The notes beneath the pieces were generated by a model. The model was given only the letters and a program-made list of their open reading frames with translations, searched no databases and was not told the origin of the DNA. From NCBI GenBank assembly GCA_946811185.2, contig OX328105.1, positions 42,842,845 through 42,906,844 of the forward strand: 64,000 nt of DNA, in the 5' to 3' direction. This DNA comes from Hippopus hippopus (taxonomy: Eukaryota; Mollusca; Bivalvia; Cardiida; Cardiidae). The stretch's first letter is position 1; every line of letters begins with the position of its first letter. The position numbers were made by a program, and so were the translations under genes. This document shows positions 53,648 to 63,628 of this stretch, in pieces.

Positions 53648-53876
53648 TTGACCCTTTACCAGGTGACAAAGTTTTTTTTAGCTTTGTCTACATTGAAAGC
53701 AATGGCAAGTGACAAATTAAATCTTACTTAAATCATGAAATTTTTCATTTTAAGGCTAGAAAACTGTGGGAAAAGGAGGAAATGCTGGTGACCAGTATTT
53801 TCTCCTTTTCCCAGGCTGTTTTTAAGATATTTCCCTCTCAGGGCTGTTAAAAGTTGGGACTGTGTGTTGAGGATTT
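53648..53876 (+). mobile_element. TTAA-MITE-1 copy
   Basis: TTGACCCTTTACCAGGTGAC start, core TGCTGGTGACCAGTA, GACTGTGTGTTGAGGATTT end. Confidence 0.82.
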
Positions 53877-54107
53877 ATGGAAATCACAACATCAACAGCA
53901 ATTTTCACAAAATAAATTAGGACTATCGATACATCAGACACCATTTTGTATTATACATACAGGAACTAAAAATTGTGAAGAAAAAAAGACTGTTTCTAAA
54001 CAAATAGGTAAACCAAGGCTTAGCTCAAACAATGAAATATCAACAACTTTTCAACTGCTGGAAAAAATACAAGAAAGGACCTTCTCTTCAGGAAAAAATC
54101 ACTACCA

Positions 54108-54320
54108 TGTAACCCTTTACCAAAGAACAAAAACTATAAACATGTCACAATTTAAAGCATCAACTTTGCAGATGACAAAATATAATATGGCTAAAATGAT
54201 GAGACTTAACATTGTAAGGGTAAAAACATGATGGGAAACCGAGAAAATGCTGGTTACAGGCATTTTCTCCATTTCTCCAACATTTTTTTTCAATAACCCT
54301 CTACTTCAGGGTCATTAAAC
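54108..54320 (+). mobile_element. TTAA-MITE-1, right end lost
   Basis: GTAACCCTTTACCAAAGAAC start, core AATGCTGGTTACAGGCATT, stops at GGGTCATTAAAC. Confidence 0.8.
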
Positions 54321-54412
54321 ATACATCTTCACTTGTTTTCATCCAGTTTTTTAACAGTTTTTTTTCTTTATTTTATGAAACTATAATCACTCTTGTATCT
54401 TCATGCCAAATA
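54317..54412 (+). repeat. Dispersed repeat, TTTATTTTATGAAACTATAA type
   Basis: See 9695-9805 and 19793-19905. Confidence 0.6.
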
Positions 54413-54733
54413 TTGTCCCTGATGGTTGCAAGGTTGCACAGATTATGGCAGATACAAAATGCATTTCATTCTATTGCAGCTAGCCACAGATATACAACCA
54501 CAGTTTCCAGTTTAAATCGAAGACAAATCCCTACAGTTTCTTTACCGCATACACTTTATATTGATTTTTTATCTACGTTTACACAGATGACTAGATTATA
54601 ACACCGTCAAGTTTTAACACCATTTGTTTACTCTCAGGCTGAAAAGATGCCTCTTAGGATTTAATCAACTGTTTTCTCTAAAATACATTCAAAACAAGAC
54701 TACACAAACAAAAGAAGACGACCTATTTAAGAC

Positions 54734-54925
54734 CAGGGTCCATATTAACAAACCATTCTTAAAGATCATTCTTAGTTTCATTCTCAAGTAGTCCTTAAAT
54801 TTGAAAGTAAAATATCCTTGAATTGGGTAAACCAAATGGTTTAGCTAATCAGAAATTTTGTTACTTTCTAAATCTAGAATTATGCCTAGAATGAAATAAA
54901 GAATAGTTGGTGAATACGGACCCAG
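54734..54925. mobile_element. MITE with CAGGGTCCATATT ends
   Basis: CCAGGGTCCATATTAACAAA start and GGTGAATACGGACCCAG end; inner GTTTAGCTAATCAGAAAT. Paired with 63629-63828. Confidence 0.75.
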
Positions 54926-54984
54926 ATTCACAGTTTAAAGAACAATATCAAAATGCCATGCATTACTATACAACACCGAGGTAC

Positions 54985-55137
54985 CTGGTGATATTTCTGT
55001 TTGAAGGTTCATGGGCTCACTTGATGATTTCAACATTTTTTGTCGACCCGACACATGAAGGGTTTTGGGGCGGGATGATGGCGCATAAATTTTTCGGGTT
55101 AAGTTTATGAAATTATTACCCTTATCTGAGGGCTGGG
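54985..55137 (-). CDS. TBC1D5: TBC1D5 exon f: linker with FINLTRKIYAP and MLKSSSEPM
   Basis: 153 nt, acceptor TTATTACAG, donor GTACCT. Phase in (2) and out (1) are equal, so skipping it would keep the frame; a cassette exon is possible. It encodes DKGNNFINLTRKIYAPSSRP and RQKMLKSSSEPMNLQTEI, which parallels the SLINFGRKLISP and LMKSESMPV stretches I recall in the vertebrate linker. Confidence 0.85.
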
Positions 55138-55456
55138 CTGTAATAAAAGTCATTACATCCAACTTTTGACTTTGAAAATGACTGGTTTTTAACAAATATA
55201 GTTGTATCTCCAACAGGTAAAATAAGAAGCAAAGGCAATGGCAAAACTACTCATAGTGGTAAATTTTATACTATTTAGCTTCACCTAAAGGCTTGGCATA
55301 TGTGTTATTAATACACATTTACCTCTTATATCATAAAGGGAAAAAGGACAGTTGCTTTTAGAATAACTTTACAAATGATTTCTTCTTGACACAAGATTCA
55401 AAATTTTTCAAAAGTCTTTTCTTCTTCCAATCAGTCATTGTGATGCTACACATGAA

Positions 55457-55685
55457 TTCATTCTTTACCACACAATCCCGACTTTTAACGACCCTGAGAA
55501 AGAAAGCTATTGAAAACATTGTGGGAAAAGGAGAAAATGCTGGTAACCAGCATTTTCTCCTTTCCCCACAAAGTTTTCTACCCTTTCCAAATCGAATTTC
55601 AATTTTTGATTCACATTTATTTTGTCGTCTGCAAATTCTTTCAATTTGGACTAGTCTAAAATTTTGTCGTTTGGTAAAGACTTAA
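55457..55685 (-). mobile_element. TTAA-MITE-1, full length
   Basis: CATTCTTTACCACACAATCC to TTTGGTAAAGACTTAA; near-perfect palindrome. Confidence 0.93.
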
Positions 55686-55805
55686 TTCTTACCACACAGC
55701 AAAATTTTAGACTTGTCTGTATTGAAAGCATTTGCAGAAAACTCTTACATTGGGTAGAAATGATTAGAATTGTCATTAGAAGGATAGAAAACACTGTGAG
55801 GAACA
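55682..55805 (+). mobile_element. TTAA-MITE-1 5' half, shares TTAA with previous copy
   Basis: TTAATTCTTACCACACAGCA to GGATAGAAAACACTGTGAGG. Confidence 0.75.
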
Positions 55806-56088
55806 TTCACACAATTTATCACATGCTCCTACGAATTAATTTTGGATCACAAAAATAGAGATATATATAATACATACATAATTGTTGTCATATATCAAAA
55901 ATATCTAACAAAGTTAGGACACCTGATAATTGTCATGCCTTTGCAAGACAAGTATCAATTCTCACAACCTAGTGCAACATTTTTTGATATTTGACAATAC
56001 CATGTACGCATTACATTTATCTTGTAACATATGATTTGTCGGTGTTTATTATTTCTAACATCAACAACAACGAACACAACCAGCCCGC

Positions 56089-56390
56089 ATAGCTCAATAG
56101 GTAGAGCGTAGGACTCGTGAACGTGATGTTTCGAGTCCTTTGAGGGTGTGGGTTCGATCCCCACGGCTGGCCACCTAAAATTACTAATAGTCTTTCGGAT
56201 GAGACGTTAAACTGAGGTCCCGTGTGACGGTGCTATACACCGAGCACGTAAAAGAACCAGGCGTAACTTAAGATGGGTTTCGTCCTGTATCTGCACTATC
56301 CCCCGTAACAATACTAACAGCCTTCAGGGGGCGTCGCCAATATGGGTAACCGGTGGCGACGATAAATAAACACAAATTCAATCAAACAAC
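56089..56390 (+). mobile_element. tRNA-derived SINE with intact tRNA-like head
   Basis: The head CCCGCATAGCTCAATAGGTA (A box) to GGGTTCGATCCCCAC (B box) can nearly form an acceptor stem (GCCCGC with GCTGGC). The anticodon arm is abnormal (7-bp stem, 16-nt loop), so it is not a working tRNA gene. The body GGATGAGACGTTAAACTGAG resembles a central domain shared by SINEs of several animal groups; tail CAAATTCAATCAAAC. Confidence 0.75.
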
Positions 56391-56621
56391 AAACACAAAT
56401 TTAGCAGTATATGTGGCTCAAGGTGGTGATCTATAATATCTGTGGTATAACAAAAATAAGAAATTCATAGGTGTTATTACATGGATATTCTGTTAGTTGA
56501 AAGATAAATCTACATCTGCAGGATATTTACAGACGAATGATGAATTTAGTGTTTTACTGCATTTTTCTTTTTTCGGATTTCTTTTTGGTAACAGAATCCA
56601 TGCACCTATCCAATAGCTTAC

Positions 56622-56703
56622 CTGGTTTTTGTTGTTTTGGTGCACTGGGATTATCAGCAGTAACTACAGTCTGGTATGTGTAATTTGGAGGTCTGGGAAA
56701 TTG
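56622..56703 (-). CDS. TBC1D5: TBC1D5 exon e: FPRPPNYTYQ linker
   Basis: 82 nt, acceptor TTTTTTCTAG, donor GTAAGC; phase 0 in, one base over. It encodes QFPRPPNYTYQTVVTADNPS followed by APKQQKP. The RP..YTYQ part follows the FLRDP motif as in other TBC1D5 proteins; the rest is a divergent linker between the TBC domain and the C-terminal region. Confidence 0.85.
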
Positions 56704-56809
56704 CTAGAAAAAAAGAGACAACGTGTTATACCATTTTCAGTCTCAGTGATCTCAATATATTTCATTTTATTATAAAAATACATTGGTTGCTGGAAACTTA
56801 TAACAAACA

Positions 56810-58174
56810 AGAGAGCCATGATGGCCCTGGATCGCTCACCTGAGTCAATAGGCGAAATTTCACTCCACGTGAATAATTCAATTTCTGACCAATTGTCGGG
56901 TCATTTGAGCTTAGAATGTGGCCTCTAGAGCGTCCACAAGGAATTTCCGTAAGTTGACCTAGTGACCTAGTTTATCACCCCACGTGACCCAATTTAGAAC
57001 TCATCAAAAAAATTATCAAGACAAACATTCTGAAGAGTTTTCAAGTTAACTGAGCAATAAATGTGGCCTCTAGAGTGCCCTAAAGGTATTTCTTAAATTT
57101 GACCAAGTGACCTAATTTATGACCCCAGGTGACCCAATTTCAAATTCATCCGATATTTCACGAAGACAAACATTCTGACCAATTTTCAAGTCAATTGAGC
57201 AAAAAATGTGGCCTCTACAGTGCCCTAAAGGTATTTCTTTAATTTGACCTAGTGACCTAGATTATGAACCCAGGTGACCCAATTTTGAACTCATCTTAGA
57301 TTTCATCATGAGAAATATTTTAACCAATTTTTAAATCAATTGAACAATAAATGTGGCCTCTAGAGTGCCCAAAAGGTATTTCTTTAATTTTACCTAGTGA
57401 CCTAGTTTATGACCCCAGGTGACCCAATTTAGAACTTATCAAGAAAAACATTCTGAACAGTTGTCAAGTTAATTGAGCAATAAATGTGGCCTCTAGAGTG
57501 CCCTAAAGGTATTTCTTTAATTTGACCAAGTGACCCAGTTTATGACCCCAGGTGACCCAATTCCAAACGCATCTGATATTTCATCAAGACAGACATTCTG
57601 GCCAATTTTCAAGTCAATTGAGCAAAAAATGTGGCCTTTAGAGTGCCCTAAAGGTATTTCTTTAATTTTACCTAGTGACCTAGATTATGAGCCCAGGTGA
57701 CTAAATTTTGAACTTATCCTAGATTTCATCAAGAGAAATATTTTGACTAATTTTCAAATCAATTGGACAATAAATTTGGCCTCCTGAGTGCCCACAAGTT
57801 ATTTCTTTAATTTGACCTAGTGACCTAGTTTATGACCCCAGGCGACCCAAATTCAGACTCATGTGAAATTTTATCAAGACAGACATTCTGACCAATTTTC
57901 AAGTCAATTGAGCAAAAAATGTGGCCTCTACAGTGCCCTAAAGGTATTTCTTTAATTTGACCTAGTGACCTAGTTTATGATCCCAGGTGACTAAATTTTG
58001 ACCTCATCTGAGATTTCATCAAGACAAACATTCTGACCAAATTTCAGGTCATTTGAGCAATAAATGTGGCCTCTAGAGTGCTCACAAGGTATTTCTTTAA
58101 TGTGACCTAGTGACCTAGTATATGACCTCAGGTGACCCAATTTCGAATTTGCTGAACACGTTGTGTTCAGGTGG
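56810..58174 (+). repeat. Element with nine 145-bp tandem units
   Basis: Head AACAAGAGAGCCATGATGGC. GTGGCCTCTAGAG-type motifs at 56918, 57063, 57208, 57353, 57486, 57631, about 57775, 57921 and 58066. Ends near a GTGTTCAGGTGGGC palindrome. Confidence 0.88.
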
Positions 58175-59333
58175 GCTAACAACCTTAGAACAGGTTCACT
58201 ACATACCAAATATTAAAGCTCTACGCCTTCAAGTTTCAGAAAAGAAGAATTTTAAAGTTTTCCTTCTTTGTTCCTATGTTCGAACTTGTGACCCCCAGGG
58301 CTGCGCCAGTTTTGACCCCAGGGGCATCATTTGAACAAACTTGGTAGAGGTCCACTAGGAGATGCTACATACCAAATATCAAAGCTCTACACCTTCCAGT
58401 TTTAGAGAAGAAGAATTTTAAAGTTTTCCTTCGTTGTTCCCATGTTCAAACTTGTGACCCCTGGGGCGGGGCCAGTTTTGACCTCAGGGGCATCATATGA
58501 ACAAACTTGGTAGAGGTCCACTAGGAGATGCTACATACTAAATATCAAAGCTCTACGCCTTCCAGTTTCAGAGGAGAAGAATTTTTAGGTTTTCCTTCTT
58601 TGTTCCTATGTTGGGAATTGTGACCCCCGGGTTAGGGCCAGTTTTGACCCCAGGGGCATCATATGAACAAACTTGGTAGAGGTCTTCTAGGAGATGCTAC
58701 ATACTAAATATCAAAGCTCTGAGTGTTCCAATTTTCGAGAAGAAGAATTTTACAATTTTCCTTCTTTGTTCCTATGTTGGAAATTGTGACACCCGGGGTG
58801 GGGCCAGTTTTGACCTCAGGGGCATCATATGAACAAACTTGGTAGAGGTCTTCTAGGAGATGCTACATAGCAAATATCAAAGCTCTTTCCCTTCCAGTTT
58901 CAGAGGAGAAGAATTTTAAAGTTTCCTTCTTTGTCCCTATGTTCGAACTTGTGACCCCCCGGGGCAGGGCCAGTTTTGACCCCAGGGGCATCATATGAAC
59001 AAACTTGGTAGAGGTCCACTAGGAGATGCTACATACCAAATATCAAAGCTCTACGCCTTCTAGTTTCAGACAAGAAGATTTTCAAAGGTTTTGCTATTTT
59101 TTTCCTTTTTTGTTGCCATGGCAACCAGAGTTATGGGTGGAATTCAATCTCTTGAACAACTTTGGTAGAGCTTCACCCAAGGAATATCCCTGCCAAGTTT
59201 CATCAAGATTGGCCTAGTGGTTTAGGAGTAGAAGATGTTTAAAGAAATTGTGGACGACGGACGACGCACAACGGACATTGGGCGATCACAAAAGCTCACC
59301 TTGAGCACTTCGTACTCAGGTGAGCTAAAAATC
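58175..59333 (+). repeat. Element with five 166-bp tandem units
   Basis: AACTTGTGACCCC-type starts at 58283, 58449, 58616, 58782 and 58947, then TTGCCATGGCAACCAG, GGACGACGGACGACGCAC and tail TGAGCACTTCGTACTCAGGT. It directly abuts the 145-bp array before it, so both may be one composite element. Confidence 0.88.
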
Positions 59334-59376
59334 CAATGAAAGTTGCTGCTGTACAAATATAAATAGATTATCCCTT

Positions 59377-59475
59377 CAACCCTTTCCCACACAATCCTGA
59401 GTTTCAATGACCATGAAAGAGAAGAGAGTTGGCAAAGGAGAAAACACAGTTAACTACTGTTTGGTAAAGGGTTAA
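59377..59475 (-). mobile_element. TTAA-MITE-1 with large deletion (99 bp)
   Basis: CAACCCTTTCCCACACAATC to TTTGGTAAAGGGTTAA. Confidence 0.82.
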
Positions 59476-59639
59476 ATCTTGCTATAATTTGATCAAGCAC
59501 TGGACAGATTAGATGAACATAACACAATCAGGAAAAAGATACTAACCTTAGAATTTAATCACACTAATAACGATCAGTGCAAACTATTAGAATTTAAGTC
59601 TTCGCCAGTTAGAGGACTGAAACATATAGCCCCTTGTAC

Positions 59640-59810
59640 AGTATTAACCAGTATTTTCAACATGATTTCAGTTATATCATGGCAGCCAGTGCACTTATTC
59701 ATACTTTCTTGACATTTCTTTAACCCATACTTTGTACAATATTCTTCCCAAGACACTTTCCGACAACCATCATAAAAACAATGATCGGCCTTGGGAAAGG
59801 AATGAATCCT
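59640..59810 (-). mobile_element. SINE, 3' body
   Basis: TTTTCAACATGATTTCAG, ATCATGGCAGCCAGTGCACT and CCCAAGACACTTTCCGAC match the body of 33930-34090 and 13765-14063. Confidence 0.68.
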
Positions 59811-59829
59811 GTCGCAACAACTATTATCA

Positions 59830-59950
59830 ATCTTTAAAAAAGGAGGAAATTCTAGTTACTAGCATTTTCTCATTTTTCCTTGTTTTCAATTTTAAATGAC
59901 ATTTTTTCCTTAGGGGCCTGAAAACATGGGACCCTTTGTAGAAGGGTTAC
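59830..59950 (+). mobile_element. TTAA-MITE-1, decayed, next to TBC1D5 exon d
   Basis: GGAGGAAATTCTAGTTACTA core and GTAGAAGGGTTA end, 14 bp from the donor. Confidence 0.6.
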
Positions 59951-59964
59951 AAAAAGAGTCTTAC

Positions 59965-60071
59965 ATGTGGGTCCCGTAAAAATCTAGCCCGTTCTATAAA
60001 GTAGTGTATATCTCCCACTGGGGGATATCTCATCAGTGTAATGAGGCATGATGGGTAATCACTGGAAAGCA
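59965..60071 (-). CDS. TBC1D5: TBC1D5 exon d: end of TBC domain, YPPVGDIH segment
   Basis: 107 nt, acceptor TTGTTTCAG, donor GTAAGA. Phase fits exon c (two bases complete a leucine) and ends on a full codon. It encodes LSSDYPSCLITLMRYPPVGD, then FLRDPH, aligning with the TBC1D5 segment that ends in ALFLRDP. The frame is too short to stand out alone; it was found by following the phase and the expected protein. MITE sequence lies on both sides: a 172-bp copy starts 16 bp upstream of the exon and a decayed copy ends about 14 bp downstream. Confidence 0.9.
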
Positions 60072-60087
60072 CTGAAACAAGAAAGGT

Positions 60088-60259
60088 TTAAGTCTTTACC
60101 AAACAACAAAATTTTATATTTTACCAAACAGTAAGCATTTACAGATGACAAAGTCAATAAATCTCAAAAATGATCACTTGTCTTTGAAATGGCATAAAAC
60201 ATTTAGGAAAAAGGAGAAAATGCTGTTTTCAAAGCTCCTCTTCTTCAGGGTCCTTGATA
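60088..60259 (+). mobile_element. TTAA-MITE-1, 16 bp upstream of TBC1D5 exon d acceptor
   Basis: TTAAGTCTTTACCAAACAAC start; palindrome reduced to one arm; CTTCTTCAGGGTCC near the end. Confidence 0.82.
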
Positions 60260-60504
60260 AAGGCAATATGTCATATTTATAATTTTACAGGAATTGACTT
60301 CGTCAAAAAACACTGATAAAAAATTCTGAAGCTTATATATTAGAGCTGTCTCAATGAATACTTACAACTTATGCGTTAGAATTGTCTCAGTTTTTCCAGT
60401 GTACCATAATCCCAATATTTTCTATAGCAGACAATCATGTCTCCATAAATATTTGTATTACAAAATTTTGCTCAGTGCCCTATTGCTAAATTCATTTTTC
60501 AGAC

Positions 60505-60595
60505 AAATGGGAAGCATTTTCAGACAACAAATCACATTTGGCTTTAATGGTAGCATTTGTCTTTACGTGAGTAGAGAATATTGACAGACCAGGCT
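60505..60595 (+). mobile_element. TTAA-MITE-1 middle fragment
   Basis: GAAGCATTTTCAGACAACAA, CACATTTGGCTTTAATGG and GTAGAGAATATTG. Confidence 0.55.
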
Positions 60596-60775
60596 CCCTT
60601 TCGATAGTGAACAACTTCGTAAGTTTGAAGTAAATATCTTCAGTAATGATAGAGATATTAGAAAAAGGTTGATTTTCAGTTTAACTTTTAAGTTGGAAAA
60701 AAAGGGGCATAACTGTGTCAAAACTAATGTGAGGGTTACCTGCCTTACTGGTATGGATTTCCCTTTTGATAGTTA
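60596..60775 (-). repeat. Dispersed repeat with GGGGCATAACTGTGTC
   Basis: Inverted copy of 34727-34825, here with part of it repeated (AAGTAAATATCTTCAGTAA twice). Confidence 0.6.
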
Positions 60776-60899
60776 ACAAATACTTTGATTTTTAAGTAAA
60801 TATCTTTAGTAAATATTATAAAATGTCAAAGTGTTTGCACAAAAATGACACAGTCGACAAGCTATGACAATGCCTCAGTATTTTATTTGAAAATAGCCA

Positions 60900-61107
60900 A
60901 CCTAAATGTAGACTTAACCAAATTGAAAATATTTGCAGAAAATGATTCAAATGTGGCTCAAATAATGGAATTAGATTTTAGATAGGGTTGAAAAGATTGT
61001 GGGAAAAGGAGAAAATGCTGGTTTTCAGCATTTTCTCCTTTTCCCTCAATGTTTTCAAAAGACTTCTTTCTTGGGATCTTTAAAACTAGGGACTGTGTGG
61101 GAAAGGA
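60900..61107 (+). mobile_element. TTAA-MITE-1, 14 bp past TBC1D5 exon c donor
   Basis: TTGAAAATATTTGCAGAAAA, full core with GGTTTTCAGC centre, GACTGTGTGGGAAAGGA end. Confidence 0.85.
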
Positions 61108-61121
61108 TACAGCATACATAC

Positions 61122-61264
61122 AATGGTCCCTAAGGTAGAGCAGCATGGCAACAAAAATGTAGTCCACCAGATCAAACCCAATTCCATCAGCAAAGATGGC
61201 ATCCCACAAAACAAGTAGATCCTGCATTGGAAACTCTCGACCAAACAACAGTCTTATCCACCGT
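61122..61264 (-). CDS. TBC1D5: TBC1D5 exon c: TBC domain, LLFGREFPMQDLLVLWD segment
   Basis: 143 nt, acceptor TTGCAG, donor GTATGT. It completes the isoleucine codon left by exon b, encodes RWIRLLFGREFPMQDLLVLW and the helix GFDLVDYIFVAMLLYLRD, and leaves one base over. This is the most diagnostic TBC1D5 signature in the window. A TTAA-MITE-1 copy begins 14 bp into the following intron. Confidence 0.96.
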
Positions 61265-61431
61265 CTGCAATAAAAAAAAGTGATGAAGGTGACCTGATCT
61301 CATAATGCTAATTTCGTGATAAATACATAAGCTTCAATAATTATAGCAGATGAAGCAAAAGAAAATCCAGAATAATATGGATAATAAAAACCATCCAATT
61401 CATCATTACACAGTAATATCCCCAATTTTCT

Positions 61432-61680
61432 TTAACTCTCCCAAATGACAAAGTTTAAGGCTGGTCCAAATTGAAAGCATTTGCAGACGACAAATTAAAC
61501 GAGGCTCAAAAACTGAAATTTGTCTTTGGAAGTGTAGAAAACATAGTAGGAAAAGAGGAAAATACTGGTTACCAGCACTCAGGAAAATGCTGGTTACCTG
61601 CATTTTCTCTTTTTCCCGCCATGTTTTCAAAAGCCCACTTCATCAAGGTCATTAAAACTTAGGAGTGTGTGGGAAAAGTT
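61432..61680 (+). mobile_element. TTAA-MITE-1 with duplicated core
   Basis: TTAACTCTCCCAAATGACAA start; AATACTGGTTACCAGCA followed by a second AATGCTGGTTACCTGCA. Confidence 0.85.
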
Positions 61681-61794
61681 CAAGTCAGATGCTGTAAAAC
61701 AAAACCAGTTCCTTCATTCAGAATGGAAATCTGCTAGCAATGTCTAAGGCAATCAAACATTTAAACTGCACACAATAAGTATTTCTTCCACATG

Positions 61795-61893
61795 AAATCA
61801 TTCTTTTTAAAATTTCTCTTTCATTTAATTTGTTACCTGCAAATGATGTCAAATAGAAAAAGTCTAGAAATTTGTAATGTGGTAAAGAGTTGA
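61795..61893 (-). mobile_element. TTAA-MITE-1 3' fragment, 12 bp past TBC1D5 exon b donor
   Basis: TTTAATTTGTTACCTGCAAA, AAGTCTAGAAATTTG and TGTGGTAAAGAGTT. Confidence 0.75.
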
Positions 61894-61905
61894 ATAAATG
61901 CTTAC

Positions 61906-62075
61906 ATTCCATATATTTGTGGAGCTATTTCCTGTCTCTCTAGATGTAGATGTAACTCATGGTCAGCCTTCTTTAACAGATAGTCCTGTATCCTTGTCAA
62001 CTTGGTCACAATCACATTGGAAGGGTTCATGTCCTGGGGTCTGGCAAAGGGCTGTGTATTTGTAGGGTCTGTGAC
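61906..62075 (-). CDS. TBC1D5: TBC1D5 exon b: TBC domain, RIQDYLLKKADHELHLHL segment
   Basis: 170 nt, acceptor TCTAG, donor GTAAGC. Phase 0 in, two bases over at the end. It encodes NPSNVIVTKLTRIQDYLL, then HELHLHLERQEIAPQIYG, a very conserved stretch of TBC1D5 in which the substrate-side helices of the TBC fold lie. A truncated MITE end (GGTAAAGAGTT) stops 12 bp past the donor. Confidence 0.95.
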
Positions 62076-62104
62076 CTAGATAAAAATAACATGAGAACCT
62101 TTTG

Positions 62105-62546
62105 GTTAACTCTTTTTATGATTGATAGACGGAATGATGTTTCACTCTGCTTTCAACATTATTGTGGTGACAGCTCACATATTCCAATACGTCCCGGGTT
62201 TCACCAGTACTAGGCTAGGGCTCTGAAATGTCTCCCCCAAGGGCACTCCAATGAAAAAGTGCTTTCAATAAGGCTGGAACCCAGGGCCTCCAGGTTATGG
62301 GAACTGGCTAGGGCTCTGAAGTGTCTTGTCCTATAGTACACTCCAATGAAAAACCCAGTGCTTCCAGTGATCTCAAAACCCAATGACAAAATTGTAGATT
62401 TGAACAATTTGAAAGCAACTGCAGGCAAGTAGTAATATATACATGTATATAGCTCAAAAACAAGGAAATACTGGTTTCTTGTTTTTTTTTCCCCCACATT
62501 GTTTTTCAAAAGCCTTTTTCTTTCAATTCTTTAGTTATGTGTTAAC
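62105..62546 (+). mobile_element. TTAA-MITE-1 copy split by a SINE
   Basis: TTAACTCTTT, interruption at about 62116-62384, then AATGACAAAATTGTAGATTT, core AAATACTGGTTTC and far end GTGTTAA. Confidence 0.75.
62118..62384 (-). mobile_element. tRNA-derived SINE with partial duplication
   Basis: ATGATTGATAG tail, CTTTCAACATTATTGTGGTG, and the CTAGGGCTCTGAAATGTCTC block present twice (62212 and 62308). Confidence 0.68.
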
Positions 62547-62639
62547 TCCCTTTTAAGACAATACCACTACAGGGCACAAGTCACACACAGGAGAATTATC
62601 TGAAGTTGATGCCTACAGATATGGAGACAAATGCCAATT

Positions 62640-62808
62640 GAAACCATTGTGCTGGTAAAAATGCTGGTAGCCAGCATATCCTTCTTTTCTAACAATGTTT
62701 TATACCCTTTTGCAGACAAATATCATCATCTGAGCCACATTTACTTTGTCATCAACAAAATGCTTTCTATTTGCACAAGTCTAACACCTTGTTGTCTGGT
62801 ACAGAGTA
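62640..62808 (-). mobile_element. TTAA-MITE-1, 5' truncated
   Basis: AAATGCTGGTAGCCAGCATA core, CTGAGCCACATTTACTTTG and TTGTCTGGTACAGAGTAAA. Confidence 0.75.
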
Positions 62809-62926
62809 AACATTTCTAAAGCTTGCAGCAAATGATGAACTTGCTGAAAAATGTCTGCAAAGGATACATGTACATTTCTTTTCTAATTGATTCATTACCT
62901 TTAGAAACAGTACCTTCTCGAAGCCT

Positions 62927-63003
62927 TTACAAAACAATCCTGGGTTTAAAAAAGGATTCTTCCTCAAGGTCATTAAAGCAAGGGACTGTATGGTAAAGGG
63001 TTA
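62927..63003. mobile_element. TTAA-MITE-1 symmetric derivative, core deleted
   Basis: TTTACAAAACAATCCTGGGT and GGGACTGTATGGTAAAGGGT: short arms at both ends with no palindrome between. Confidence 0.7.
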
Positions 63004-63007
63004 CAAA

Positions 63008-63117
63008 GTTTTCTACATTTCTAAAAACAAATTCCATCATTTCAGTCATATTTGTCATCTGTACATGCTTTCATATGGATTTACCAAAAATTTCATGGTG
63101 TGGAACAGGATTAATCA
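63008..63117 (-). mobile_element. TTAA-MITE-1 3' half
   Basis: TTTTCTACATTTCTAAAAAC, ATTTGTCATCTGTACATGC and GTGTGGAACAGGATTAA. Confidence 0.7.
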
Positions 63118-63295
63118 AACAACTTTAAACTGATATATGCCTGTATCAAGAAACATTCTTAAATGAACAAACATGTCATTGGCTACAGAATTACTGAGTT
63201 CCAAAGTCTTTAGAAATGGCCTCAATAACTGAAAGTGGAAAAATCTATTTTCTTTTTTGAATGCATTCATGAAAACTTATACCCAGGGAAGGAAC

Positions 63296-63508
63296 TTAAC
63301 TCTTTAGCAGAAGACAAAATTCAAAACTCCTCGAAATTGATAGCATTTGCAGATGAACATTTAACATTACCACAATGATGCTATTTTCCCTTGAAAGGGT
63401 AGAAAATATTGTGGGAAAAGGAGGAAATGCTTGTGATGTTTCCCACAATGCTTTCAAAGGCCTTGTTCCTCATGGTCATTAAAACTTCAGATTATTTGGT
63501 AAAGGATT
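63296..63508 (+). mobile_element. TTAA-MITE-1, core partly deleted
   Basis: TTAACTCTTTAGCAGAAGAC to TTTGGTAAAGGATTGA; GAGGAAATGCTTGTGATG core. Confidence 0.85.
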
Positions 63509-63628
63509 GAAGTGTTTATTCACAACTCCACTGGCAAAAATCTTTTCAAAAGTCAGAACCACAAAATTTGCAGAATAATCCATTATTTGACAGAACACTG
63601 AAAATGGGTAAATTTCTTGAATGACCCA

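Noticed and set aside
54907..55110. Plus-strand 67-codon frame
   Set aside because: It is the antisense shadow of TBC1D5 exon f.
56089..56165. Functional tRNA gene
   Set aside because: A and B boxes are good, but the anticodon arm has a 16-nt loop and a SINE body follows, so it is a SINE head.
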